NCBI GenBank assembly: GCA_002783405.1
Contig: PFGG01000055.1
Location: forward strand, 62,001-126,000
From: a bacterium (Candidatus Blackallbacteria) CG13_big_fil_rev_8_21_14_2_50_49_14
GTDB lineage: Bacteria > Cyanobacteriota > Sericytochromatia > UBA7694
Reading direction: 5' to 3'
DNA: 64,000 nucleotides
Part shown: one piece after another, positions 45,674 to 54,070 of the stretch
How positions within the stretch are numbered: position 1 is the first letter of the stretch
How the letters are laid out: each line of letters starts with the position of its first letter
Translations under genes and position numbers: made by a program
The notes under the pieces: model-generated
Databases searched by the model: none
Seen by the model: the letters and a program-made list of their open reading frames with translations, nothing else
Told to the model about the DNA's origin: nothing

Positions 45674-45746
45674 ACAACCCCTTTTCTGAATCCGCTTGAT
45701 TTTCACCGACTGCTCAAAAGAGGCATTCAGCTGGCTCTTAAACCCC

Positions 45747-45762
45747 TGTTATAATACCACCA
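45747..45762 (+). promoter_or_regulatory. Extended -10 promoter giving a leaderless alkB transcript
   Basis: TGTTATAAT (45747-45755) is a perfect extended -10. The expected +1 falls at about 45762, the A of the ATG, so the mRNA would have essentially no leader; no Shine-Dalgarno is present either. The CEOS-like gene is divergent, 88 bp away. Confidence 0.6.
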
Positions 45763-46844
45763 TGAGTTGGCTTGGTTATACCTTGGTCTATTTAGCGCCT
45801 CTTTTAACCTTCTGCAGTTATTGGGGGGGCAATCTCTATTATGGGCTGATGTTTCTGCTGACCTTTGGCCTGATTCCCCTCTTTGACGAATGGCTCGGAG
45901 ACGACTGGGTCAATCCTCAACCTGAACAGGAAAAGACCCTCAAAAAAACAGCCCTTTACAGCTGGGTGCTTTACGGCTTTGTGCCTGTGCAAATCGGGCT
46001 CTTGCTCTGGGCTTGTTTTTTGGTTTCCCGCCCGACAGAATCGCTGGGCCGTTGGCTCGGGCTCTTGTTCATGGTTGGAATGATCAACGGGGGCTTCAGT
46101 ATCAATATCGCCCATGAACTCAGCCACCGCAAAAACAAACTCGAACAAAATCTGGCCAAACTGCTCTGGTTCAGAGTGGGCTATATGCATTTTCAAATCG
46201 AACATCTCTTGGGCCATCACCCGCGCATGGGAACCCCAGAGGATCATGCCACCGCCCGCCTGGGCGAGTCACTTTATCAATTTTACGCACGCTGTATCCC
46301 TGGCAGCTTTGTTTCGGCCTGGCAAATTGAAAAAGAACGCTTAAAACAAAAGGGCTATGCCGTGGTTTCCTGGCACAATCAAATGTTTTGGTTTATCGGC
46401 CTGCCCCTGATCTTCTGCGGCGTTTTATATGGTCTTTGGGGCTGGCAGGCCAGCTTGTTTTATTTCTTGCAAGCCCTGATCGCCATTTTCACCTTAGAAA
46501 CCGTCAATTATCTAGAACACTATGGTTTAGAACGTCGGCAAAGTGCCGGTCGCTATGAAAAAATTGGCCTTCAACACTCCTGGAATTCCAGCCGCCGTTT
46601 GAGCAATTATTTTTTACACAAACTCCAACGCCATTCCGATCACCACCTCTATGCCCACCGCCCCTATCAAATTTTACGCGCCTTTCCCGAAGCGCCTCAA
46701 TTGCCCACAGGCTATGGTTGGATGGTGCTCTTGGCCTTTTTGCCACCGCTTTGGTACCGGATTATGAATCCCCGTGTACTGGCCTGCCGCCAAAGAGAAG
46801 AAACGTCTCAGTCCTGCGAACCCCAGGCCGAGCTACTGGCCTGA
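45762..46844 (+). CDS. alkB: AlkB-type membrane alkane/fatty-acyl hydroxylase
   Basis: This is a 360-residue membrane di-iron monooxygenase. Eight-histidine motifs are intact: HELSHR, EHLLGHHPRMGTPEDHA, LQRHSDHH and the AlkB signature NYLEHYGL. About six membrane helices flank them. AlkB hydroxylates the terminal carbon of medium-chain alkanes using rubredoxin; no rubredoxin is fused or adjacent. I start at the ATG at 45762 because upstream starts (45696) run into the divergent gene and the promoter. It is followed directly by the MMPL gene (TGAATG), and its location beside the NRPS operon suggests action on a fatty chain. Confidence 0.9.
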   Translation: MSWLGYTLVYLAPLLTFCSYWGGNLYYGLMFLLTFGLIPLFDEWLGDDWVNPQPEQEKTLKKTALYSWVLYGFVPVQIGLLLWACFLVSRPTESLGRWLGLLFMVGMINGGFSINIAHELSHRKNKLEQNLAKLLWFRVGYMHFQIEHLLGHHPRMGTPEDHATARLGESLYQFYARCIPGSFVSAWQIEKERLKQKGYAVVSWHNQMFWFIGLPLIFCGVLYGLWGWQASLFYFLQALIAIFTLETVNYLEHYGLERRQSAGRYEKIGLQHSWNSSRRLSNYFLHKLQRHSDHHLYAHRPYQILRAFPEAPQLPTGYGWMVLLAFLPPLWYRIMNPRVLACRQREETSQSCEPQAELLA

Positions 46845-49037
46845 ATGCCCAGTTCAGCTTCGAAACTGATTCCCGCTCTGACCCGTCAATACCGTGCTAT
46901 TTTATGGATCTGGCTGGTTTTGATAGCTCTCAGCCTGCTCAGTCTGCAGCTCTTGCCTCAGAAGGTGATGACCGAATCCACAGGGGCCCGCCAAAGCGAA
47001 GCCTTTCAGGTCATGGAAACACTGCGCACAGAGTTTGGTTTGCAAATGGGCAATACCCTGGCCCTGCTGCTCGAAGGCAAGCCCCCTCCCCCTGCTGTTC
47101 TCAAAGCACTTTCCAGCCAGAATCCCCAAATCAAAGCCCTGCTGCCCGTACCCGAGCTGCAAAAACCTGATCAACGGCTCTACCTGCTTGAATTGCAGCC
47201 CAGCTTTCAATTTGTAGAGGGCCCCGAATGGATCAAAAAACTTCGCCAAAGCTTAAAACAACTTGGCAAGCAGCATCATTTTCAGGCCTCTTTAACAGGC
47301 AACCTTGCCTTTTATGCAGATATCATGCAAGAAAGCGAGAGCTATTTTTCACTTTCAGAATTCTTTGCCCTCAGTGCAGCCTTTGGCATTCTGTTTTTAA
47401 GCTTTGGAGGCTTATTGGCTTCCTTTTTGCCCATTTTAATGGGATTAAGCAGCCTCATCGTCTTTCAAGGTTTTTTAAAAATCAGCAGCCTCGAAACCAC
47501 CAGCCTTTCAGCCACACTCAACAGTTTGCTCGGGCTGGCTCTGGCGGTTGATTACAGCCTGTTCTGGATCAGCCGCTTTCGCGAAGAAAGGCCAAAACAG
47601 GCAGGCTTAGAGCAGGCCCTTGTTTCCACCACGCAAACAGCTGGCAAAACCATTCTGGTTTCAGCCTTGATCGTCTTCTCCAGTATTGGTGTGCTTCTGA
47701 TTCCAGATATTTCAGGCATGCGGATCATGGCCCTGAATTTATGCGGCGTGATCTTTTTTTCAATGCTGCACGCCTTTCTTTTCCTGCCGGCCCTGGTACG
47801 GATTTTAGCCCCGGCCCTGGATTGGCCCCAAAGCCTGACCCGCTGGCTTAAAAACTGGGATCGCACAGCGGCCTGGCAAGCCTACGCCCGACATATCACG
47901 GCCTATCCCAAACGCTATTTCGCATTGTCTTTGGGCTTGATTCTTCTGCTCTGCCTGCCTGTGCTGAATATGAAACTCTGGGACCCCGTACAAACCCTGG
48001 CCTCGGCACAGGCCGAATCGGTTCAGGCCTACGAAAAACTGGCAAAACAGGGCCTGGGAGGGAAAATGGTTCCCCTCTATGTTTTGATTCAAGCACCTGC
48101 CCCCACCCAAATCAAAAGCCCTGCGGGACTGGCGTATCTTGATCAGTTCAGCCGCTATTTAAAGGCTCAACCCCAAGTCGAAGGCGTGCTGGGTTTGATG
48201 TCCTGGCACCCTGATTTTAAAAAAGCCGACTATCTCAGCTTTTATCAGAATTTAGAACTTCTAGAAAAGTTCTCGGCCCCCTGGCTGCCCACCTTTTTCC
48301 CCCAGACCCATTGGGTCAATGCCCAAGGCACCACCCACCTGCTGACCGTTTTCCCCAAAGACATTATGAATATTGAAAGCGTGCATCAGATCAGCGATGC
48401 CATTCGGGCCTACGCCCAAAAGCACCCTGAATACCAGGTCAGAACAGGGGGGGTCATGGAACGGGCCCGTGATTTCAGTCAGGAAATGTATCGCCACACC
48501 GGCCTGATGATTGCGCTGGTTCTGGGGGCCATTTTTATCATCCTGTTTGGCTATATGAAAGCCGTTTTACTGCCCATCAAGGCCGGCTTGATGAATTTCG
48601 TGCCCATTCTGGGAGCCTTTGGCATTCTGACAGCGATTTACCAATACGGGTGGTTCTCGACCTACTTGCACACCCCCGTAAATGGCGCAGTTTCAAGCAT
48701 GATTCCGATGACTCTTTTCTGCATTCTTTTTGGGCTGAGCATGGATTACGAAGTGCTGATCCTCAGCCGAATTTCAGAAGCCTATGCAGAAGGGCTGGAA
48801 GTGCGCGAAGCCATTGTCAAAGGCATGGCGCACAGTGGCTCGGTGATCAGTTCTGCCGCGCTTATTTTTCTGGCCCTGTTTCTGCCTGCAGCCCTCTCTC
48901 ATTCACCCGCCATTCGCGAACTGGGCATTGGCATTGTCGCTGCGCTGCTGCTGGATGCCACCGTGTTGCGCCTCTTGTGGGTGCCCAGTTTTATGATGCT
49001 GATGGGCAAATGGAATTGGTGGAAACCCGGCCGCTAA
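46845..49037 (+). CDS. MMPL/RND-family lipid exporter
   Basis: This 730-residue protein is an RND transporter with MMPL-type duplicated halves. Each half has a long periplasmic loop after the first helix and the block 'GLALAVDYSLFWISRFREE' in the first, 'FGLSMDYEVLILSRISEAY' in the second; the paired Asp-Tyr motifs carry the proton-relay residues. MMPL proteins export lipids and lipopeptides. The gene follows alkB with no gap and is likely co-transcribed. Its last 4 nt overlap the convergent PhzF-like gene. Export of the NRPS product is a reasonable inference. Confidence 0.9.
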   Translation: MPSSASKLIPALTRQYRAILWIWLVLIALSLLSLQLLPQKVMTESTGARQSEAFQVMETLRTEFGLQMGNTLALLLEGKPPPPAVLKALSSQNPQIKALLPVPELQKPDQRLYLLELQPSFQFVEGPEWIKKLRQSLKQLGKQHHFQASLTGNLAFYADIMQESESYFSLSEFFALSAAFGILFLSFGGLLASFLPILMGLSSLIVFQGFLKISSLETTSLSATLNSLLGLALAVDYSLFWISRFREERPKQAGLEQALVSTTQTAGKTILVSALIVFSSIGVLLIPDISGMRIMALNLCGVIFFSMLHAFLFLPALVRILAPALDWPQSLTRWLKNWDRTAAWQAYARHITAYPKRYFALSLGLILLLCLPVLNMKLWDPVQTLASAQAESVQAYEKLAKQGLGGKMVPLYVLIQAPAPTQIKSPAGLAYLDQFSRYLKAQPQVEGVLGLMSWHPDFKKADYLSFYQNLELLEKFSAPWLPTFFPQTHWVNAQGTTHLLTVFPKDIMNIESVHQISDAIRAYAQKHPEYQVRTGGVMERARDFSQEMYRHTGLMIALVLGAIFIILFGYMKAVLLPIKAGLMNFVPILGAFGILTAIYQYGWFSTYLHTPVNGAVSSMIPMTLFCILFGLSMDYEVLILSRISEAYAEGLEVREAIVKGMAHSGSVISSAALIFLALFLPAALSHSPAIRELGIGIVAALLLDATVLRLLWVPSFMMLMGKWNWWKPGR

Positions 49038-49900
49038 AGACTGAGTTGCCCCTGCGCCAGACAACGCACTTCGCCTCTGACAAAAATCCGGGCCTGCTCC
49101 AGACGAATCCAGAGTTGACTGGGCCGCCCCATTTCAAGCCCCTGTTCCAATTGCCAAAGTTCTTGCGTGGGATGGTGTTTCTGTAACCAAGCCCCCAGCG
49201 CCGCAGCAGCAGAACCTGTCGCCGGGTCTTCGGCCACCCCCGCCCCTGGAGCGAACAGGCGCACATGAAAATCTGCTGCCGGATCTTCACTTTCAGGGCA
49301 GACCAAATAGACTTCACCCAAAATGGGAAACTGCTTCAACAGGGGATCTGTGGCCCCCCAAAGATAACGGGCCGAACGAATCGCCGCCAAAGACCGGATC
49401 GGAATCAGGGCATAGGGCACCCCTGCCGAAACAATTTCAGGCTGAAAATTTTCCCAGCCAATCTGTTCAGGTGCCAGCCCCAAACCTTGGGCCAGAATTT
49501 CAGGCGAAAGCGCCAGCGGTGCAAAATCAGGGGCCTTCGCCACTTCAAATTCGAGCAGACTGTCGCTGAGAAAACGCACAGGCACAGGCCCCACCCCTTC
49601 TTCCAGAATCAGGGCATCAGCGGCCAGCCCCCAGGCCTTGCGCACGGCCCAGGCTGCGCCCAAGGTCGGGTGCCCTGCAAAGGGCAATTCCTTCTGGGGG
49701 GTAAAAATTCGAACCCGGCAGCTGTGAGCAGGGTTTTCAGGGGGCAGCACAAAGGTGGTTTCAGAGAGATTAAACTCTCGGGCCAAGGCCTGCATCTGCT
49801 CAGAACTCAGCCGTTCAGCCCCAAAGACTACAGCCAGCGGATTGCCTCCCAAGAGCCGCTCAGAAAAAACATCCAACCAGTAAAACGAAAGATCTTTCAT
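49034..49900 (-). CDS. PhzF-family isomerase-like protein
   Basis: This 288-residue protein has the PhzF/diaminopimelate-epimerase fold. Markers are 'GGNPLAVVF', 'FNLSETTFV' with the active-site Glu, 'PFAGHPTLGAA' and 'DPATGSAAAALGA'. Members isomerise small acids, and PhzF itself acts in phenazine synthesis, but no phenazine genes are nearby, so substrate is unknown. Its start overlaps the upstream NimA-GNAT gene by 4 nt (ATGA), so the two are translationally coupled. Confidence 0.92.
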   Translation of the reverse strand: MKDLSFYWLDVFSERLLGGNPLAVVFGAERLSSEQMQALAREFNLSETTFVLPPENPAHSCRVRIFTPQKELPFAGHPTLGAAWAVRKAWGLAADALILEEGVGPVPVRFLSDSLLEFEVAKAPDFAPLALSPEILAQGLGLAPEQIGWENFQPEIVSAGVPYALIPIRSLAAIRSARYLWGATDPLLKQFPILGEVYLVCPESEDPAADFHVRLFAPGAGVAEDPATGSAAAALGAWLQKHHPTQELWQLEQGLEMGRPSQLWIRLEQARIFVRGEVRCLAQGQLSL

Positions 49901-50937
49901 GCCAAACGCTCCTCTCCGCGCATATGGGGCGGAATATACACCATCAATTTTTCAGGCTTTTGATGGGCTTCAAAACCCTGTTTGCGGTAAAGCTCATGGG
50001 CATCACGGGTAGAAAGCAGACACCAGCGAATCTGAGCCATGACAGGGTGTTCCAAAATGCAGGCCGTCAGCCAGGAACCCAAGCCCTGCCCCCGCCAGTG
50101 CGGATCTACCACCACATCGGCCAGATAGGCAAAACTGTCATGGTCGGTCACCAGACGGGCAAAGCCGATCAGCTCAGCGGCATGGTAAAGGCCAAAACAA
50201 AGCGAGTGCTTTAGACGGCGCAGCAGGCCCTCGGGTGTCAGACGCTGATTCCAATAGGTCGGCTTGAGCAAGGCATAGAGTGCCTCCGGCTCGATACGGG
50301 CGGTTTCAGTGGAAATCTGAAAAGGGGGCTGGCTCCAAAGGGCGGGTCGCCAGTGCTCCTGTCGGGGCTCCAGCAAAACCACACCGGCCTGGCCGGGCGC
50401 AAAAATCTGACTGTCCAGCGGCCCCTTGGGGCCTCCCTGACGCTGTTTGGCACTGGCCGCTTCAATCTGAATCGCAACCATCAGGCTGCCCCGCAACTGG
50501 GCTTCACTGGGGGCTTCATAGTCAGCTTCTACCGCGCGCCCCGGATGGTAACGGGCAATCATCGCATCAAAGATCTCACGCTTGCGCGCCAGATCCGTCA
50601 CAACCTGGCCCCGGCCAAAACAGACCACAGAACGGTAGTTCATGGAATGGTATTTGGCGCTGCGTGAAAACACCAGCCCCTCCAGTTGGGTGACTTCAAT
50701 GCAGGCAGGAATCCCCTGCGCAAGCGCCAGAAGACTGTGACTGACAGGCGAACCATGCAAATAAAGCCAATCGGGTTCAGCTGGGTCAAAATGATAGGAA
50801 AAGGGAATCACATAGGTTTGCTCAGCTTCGCTATAGCCCACATGGGCCAGATAGCCTTCAGCAAGAATTTGCTGAATATCCTCAGGACAGGCCCTTTCAG
50901 GGTGCTGACGCAGGGTGGTACGAATTTCAGATTTCAT
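49897..50937 (-). CDS. NimA/PNPOx-like flavoprotein fused to GNAT acetyltransferase
   Basis: The ATG at 50937, 6 nt after GGAGG, gives 346 residues. Residues about 1-170 match the pyridoxamine-5'-phosphate oxidase-related NimA family ('GYLAHVGYSE', 'YVIPFSYHFD', 'LYLHGSPVSHSLLAL', 'RSVVCFGRGQVV'). Residues about 210-340 are a GNAT domain with acetyl-CoA loop 'VVDPHWRGQGLGSWL' and 'RDAHELYRKQGF'. Such split-function proteins occur, but two folds in one chain remain unusual. It is divergent from a MocR-type regulator, which commonly controls such PNPOx-like genes. Confidence 0.88.
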   Translation of the reverse strand: MKSEIRTTLRQHPERACPEDIQQILAEGYLAHVGYSEAEQTYVIPFSYHFDPAEPDWLYLHGSPVSHSLLALAQGIPACIEVTQLEGLVFSRSAKYHSMNYRSVVCFGRGQVVTDLARKREIFDAMIARYHPGRAVEADYEAPSEAQLRGSLMVAIQIEAASAKQRQGGPKGPLDSQIFAPGQAGVVLLEPRQEHWRPALWSQPPFQISTETARIEPEALYALLKPTYWNQRLTPEGLLRRLKHSLCFGLYHAAELIGFARLVTDHDSFAYLADVVVDPHWRGQGLGSWLTACILEHPVMAQIRWCLLSTRDAHELYRKQGFEAHQKPEKLMVYIPPHMRGEERLA

Positions 50938-51005
50938 GGGGTGCCTCCAGGTCAAAGAGATCTGCTTTTGCATTTTTTTAATTCCTTGCCCTTAGAGCAT
51001 AGAGT

Positions 51006-51059
51006 AAACTGAAAAAGCATAACAGATACAGTTTTTTGAAATTTTGACCCTAACAGTTT
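51006..51059. promoter_or_regulatory. Candidate MocR operator: three CAGTTT half-sites
   Basis: CAGTTT occurs at 51029-51034 and 51054-51059 in direct orientation, and inverted (AAACTG) at 51006-51011. They sit between the divergent NimA-GNAT and MocR genes. MocR regulators usually bind such repeated half-sites. Confidence 0.45.
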
Positions 51060-51074
51060 AAAGCGAGAGCAAAA

Positions 51075-52490
51075 ATGTCCTCTGAATTTCTCTATTTGCA
51101 ATTGGCCCGTGAAATTCGTCAACAGATTGAAACCGGTACGCTCAAACCCGGTGAGCGCCTGCCTTCTTTACGCAACCTGAGTGAAAACCGCCAGATCAGT
51201 CTCGCCACGGTCAACCAGGCCTATCTGCATTTGGAAGCCCAAAGTTTTATCATGGCCCGCCCCCAATCAGGATTCTATGTGATGCCCCGCCCGCTGCCCA
51301 GAGCGATTCCCCACCGCCCACTGACCCCAGAAAGCCCAGCCCCTGTCGATAAAAATGCTTTTATCAGCCAGATTTTAGAGCAAAGCCGACAGCCGGGAAT
51401 TTTGCCCCTGGGGGCGACCATTCTCTCGCCGGAATTATTGCCCGTCAAACAGCTCAGTCGCCTGATTGCTCAATGGGGCTCTGATCCTCGCTGCCACAGA
51501 TACGCCCCCACCGAGGGCTGGATTGATCTGCGCCGCCAGATTGCCCGACGCAGTCTCGACTCAGAACGCCCGATCGGTGCTGAAGAGGTGATGGTGACCG
51601 CCGGTTGCATGGAAGCCTTGCATCTCAGCCTGCGCTCCCTGGCCCAGGCGGGGGATTTGGTGGCCGTTGAAAGCCCGACTTTTTATGGCATTCTGCAAGC
51701 GATCGAAAGCCTGGGCATGCAGGTTCTGGAATTGCCCACCGATCCTCAAACGGGTTTGGACCTTGAGGCCCTTGAAAAAGCCATGAAACACCACCCGATC
51801 AAAGTTTTGGTGACGGTTCCCAGTTTTCAGAACCCACTGGGGGCTTGTATGCCTTTGCCCAAGAAACAGGCTTTACTGGCTCTGGCCCAGCGCACAGGAT
51901 TGCGCATTATCGAGGACGATATCTACGGAGAGTTTTATTACCGTGAACCGCCACCCACTTTGTTTTCACTCGATCCCACACAGCAACAGGTAATTCTCTG
52001 TTCTTCTTTTTCCAAAACCCTGGCTCCAGGTTTTCGCGTGGGCTGGGTTCTGGCTGGGCCCCAGCGTGAGCGCATTCTGCAACTTAAGCGCATGACCTCG
52101 TTGAGTACGGCCAGCCTGCCGCAATTGGTGATTGCCGACTATCTGGCCAGTGGTGCCTATGATCGCTATCTGCGCCGCTTACGCCGCCAATTGGAAAATA
52201 CCCTGCAAAAGGCCTTGGCCTTGATTGGCAGAGAATTCCCAGCTCAAATTAGGCTGAGTCAGCCTACAGGCGGCTTTATTCTTTGGTTGGAATTGCCTCC
52301 CGGTGTTCAGGCCCTGAAGATTTACCGTCAGGCGCTGGCGGCTGGCATTGCAGTGGCCCCTGGCGAACTTTTCTTTAATCAAAACCAGGGCTACCAGGCC
52401 CTGCGAATTAGCTTGAACCAGCCCTGGGGGCCCACCTTGGAAAAGGGCTTGTGCAAACTGGGGGCCTTGCTAAGAGAGGCGATCTCTTGA
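51075..52490 (+). CDS. MocR-type GntR/aminotransferase transcriptional regulator
   Basis: This is a 471-residue regulator. The N-terminal GntR winged helix (about 1-75; 'LKPGERLPSLRNLSENRQIS', 'QAYLHLEAQ') is joined to a fold-type I aminotransferase-like domain with the PLP Lys in 'SSFSKTLAPGFRVGW' and 'YGPTFYGI'-like upstream helix; 'ESPTFYG' and 'IEDDIYGEF' are present. MocR proteins sense PLP or amino-acid adducts. It is divergent from the NimA-GNAT/PhzF operon and probably regulates it and itself. Confidence 0.93.
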   Translation: MSSEFLYLQLAREIRQQIETGTLKPGERLPSLRNLSENRQISLATVNQAYLHLEAQSFIMARPQSGFYVMPRPLPRAIPHRPLTPESPAPVDKNAFISQILEQSRQPGILPLGATILSPELLPVKQLSRLIAQWGSDPRCHRYAPTEGWIDLRRQIARRSLDSERPIGAEEVMVTAGCMEALHLSLRSLAQAGDLVAVESPTFYGILQAIESLGMQVLELPTDPQTGLDLEALEKAMKHHPIKVLVTVPSFQNPLGACMPLPKKQALLALAQRTGLRIIEDDIYGEFYYREPPPTLFSLDPTQQQVILCSSFSKTLAPGFRVGWVLAGPQRERILQLKRMTSLSTASLPQLVIADYLASGAYDRYLRRLRRQLENTLQKALALIGREFPAQIRLSQPTGGFILWLELPPGVQALKIYRQALAAGIAVAPGELFFNQNQGYQALRISLNQPWGPTLEKGLCKLGALLREAIS

Positions 52491-52574
52491 AACGTCTCAT
52501 CCTCAAAAGGATAGCCGCTCTCTTCACCGTATCTGCGCAAAGATTCCCATGAAGTTGAGAAAAACAGATTTTAA

Positions 52575-52688
52575 AGCCTTTACCATGACCCTGAATTGCG
52601 AGAGGCCTGGTTGCTGCGCCGCTTAAAAACCCCTGAGCATATCCCTGCCTTGGCCCTGTCTATTCCATTTGTTCTTGAAGAAAGTTAA
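52575..52688 (+). pseudogene. Possible C-terminal gene relic
   Basis: A 37-residue frame after an in-frame TAA has no start codon but reads like protein ('DPELREAWLLRRLKTPEHIP'). It overlaps the 3' end of the convergent TPR gene. The 170-bp gap 52491-52659 otherwise holds nothing that I recognise. Confidence 0.3.
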
Positions 52689-53493
52689 CAGTCTCAATCC
52701 AGCGATTATACGATAACTCTAACATACGCGTGTTGTGCCCTTGTTTCTCTAACTCATCAATTTGATCAGCAATCATATCACATTGATCCAAGATCGACTC
52801 AAATTGACTTTCATATTCTAAATTTTCTGTGGATGGCTCATATTCACGAATAAGTTGCAGGGTATGTTCTCGCTGATCTTCAATAATTTGCATCAGCTTT
52901 TGCATATGGTTGGCTAAAAAGTGCATTTTTTCTTGGCGTTTCGCCAATACCTGCAGAGGATATAAGCGCGCATACAGAGAGTTCATATCGAATTCTTGCT
53001 TTAAAAGCTCAAAATACGCTTCAAATTCACTAATAATACTCGATAAATTGCTAAACGCACTCATTTTAGTCAATTCAGGGGTCATTTCAACCTGAGTGTG
53101 AAGATAATAATGGACATATTTCAACAACAAAGCTTCGACTTCATCATACAACCCATCTAAACTAATACAGGATCTATTGGGATTGCGCTTTAAACGTTTA
53201 CCCCGCTCCAGTTTTGCACAAATTTGTAGAGCATCTTTGTTCTCTGGAGATATTTTAAGAGCCTCTTGGCAAATAAAATAGGCATTATCATCATAACCCG
53301 TTTGCCACAGCAGATAGGCCATAGCCAAATAAGGTTCTGGCAAAGCTGGTGTTTGTGCAATCGCTCCCTTGAAAGCCAAATAGGCCTGCTGAATGCTTTC
53401 AAGATTACGAAAGTGTTCTTGACGGGCCCGTTCTAGAAAAGAAAGCCCCTCTTCCCATGAAGAAGAATGTTTTGGCAGTGATGAAGTAAGCAT
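52660..53493 (-). CDS. TPR and coiled-coil protein, paralogue of 50-970
   Basis: This 277-residue protein has a TPR-like N-terminal part (about 25-95, 'ALPEPYLAMAYLLWQTGYDD', 'ALKISPENKDAL') and a helical remainder matching the 306-residue protein at the start of the window (segments 'LYDEVEALL', 'EFDMNSLYARLYPL', 'CDMIADQIDELE'). AT-richer coding suggests a different history from its relative. It is divergent from a smaller TPR protein at 53609. No ribosome site is clear. Function is unknown. Confidence 0.72.
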   Translation of the reverse strand: MLTSSLPKHSSSWEEGLSFLERARQEHFRNLESIQQAYLAFKGAIAQTPALPEPYLAMAYLLWQTGYDDNAYFICQEALKISPENKDALQICAKLERGKRLKRNPNRSCISLDGLYDEVEALLLKYVHYYLHTQVEMTPELTKMSAFSNLSSIISEFEAYFELLKQEFDMNSLYARLYPLQVLAKRQEKMHFLANHMQKLMQIIEDQREHTLQLIREYEPSTENLEYESQFESILDQCDMIADQIDELEKQGHNTRMLELSYNRWIETVNFLQEQME

Positions 53494-53513
53494 TAAGACA
53501 TTACTTAACCCAT

Positions 53514-53574
53514 ATAGAATAAAATAGTAATTAAGATTTAATATTATAAAATTTTACCATATGTTATATTCTAT
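53514..53574. promoter_or_regulatory. Symmetric divergent promoter region between TPR genes
   Basis: The 8-mer TATTCTAT lies on the sense strand of each gene: minus at 53521-53514 and plus at 53567-53574. They sit 20 and 34 nt before the two start codons. Either may serve as a -10 or as paired operators. The whole 115-bp gap is very AT-rich. Confidence 0.4.
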
Positions 53575-53608
53575 TAATTAGATTTTTTCAAAGCTGAGTT
53601 TTAAAACC

Positions 53609-54058
53609 ATGATCCCTGAAAACACAAGGGCAAGCGCTGCCGAAGCCCTCGCTCAAGATTATTTAAACCTCGCCAATGGCGCATTGAATTTAGCCCATAG
53701 TCAAGACTTTAGCGATCCTCAAGTGCTAGAAACAGCCAGTCAATGTTTGATGCGGGCTTTAGAATTAAAACCTGATTATGTGGATGCTGTTATTGCAGTG
53801 GCCTATACTGCCGCCTTATTGGGCTTAGAACAACGAGCTGACGATGCATTAAATCAGGCTCAAAACCTGGCCCCCAAAGATCCTCGTATTCAAGTTTTAC
53901 GCAAAGAATTTCAACTTTACTTTAAACAAAGCCTGGCCTTGCCTCCTCAGCAAGTGACACTGAATAAAATCTTGTCTCAACGGCTGGTTCCCATTTTGAC
54001 AAACAGGGAATCAGATGATTTAGAACTGGACTTTTTTCAACAATCTTATTTGTCTTAG
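53609..54058 (+). CDS. Small TPR-like protein
   Basis: This 149-residue helical protein has one clear TPR pair ('ALELKPDYVDAVIAVAYTAAL...', 'ALNQAQNLAPKDPRIQVL', about 45-110) similar to the N-terminal halves of the two larger family members, but it lacks their C-terminal coiled coil. It is followed after 12 nt by the 1272-residue gene and is probably co-transcribed with it. It might act as a partner or chaperone of that protein; this is inference from position only. Confidence 0.7.
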   Translation: MIPENTRASAAEALAQDYLNLANGALNLAHSQDFSDPQVLETASQCLMRALELKPDYVDAVIAVAYTAALLGLEQRADDALNQAQNLAPKDPRIQVLRKEFQLYFKQSLALPPQQVTLNKILSQRLVPILTNRESDDLELDFFQQSYLS

Positions 54059-54070
54059 GGGAATCATTGT

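Noticed and set aside
45696-45761. Upstream ATG giving a longer AlkB
   Set aside because: The extension has no family match, covers the promoter and crowds the divergent gene.
53000-53100. Short plus-strand ORF inside the TPR gene
   Set aside because: It is a shadow of the well-supported minus-strand gene, with no start site or family match.
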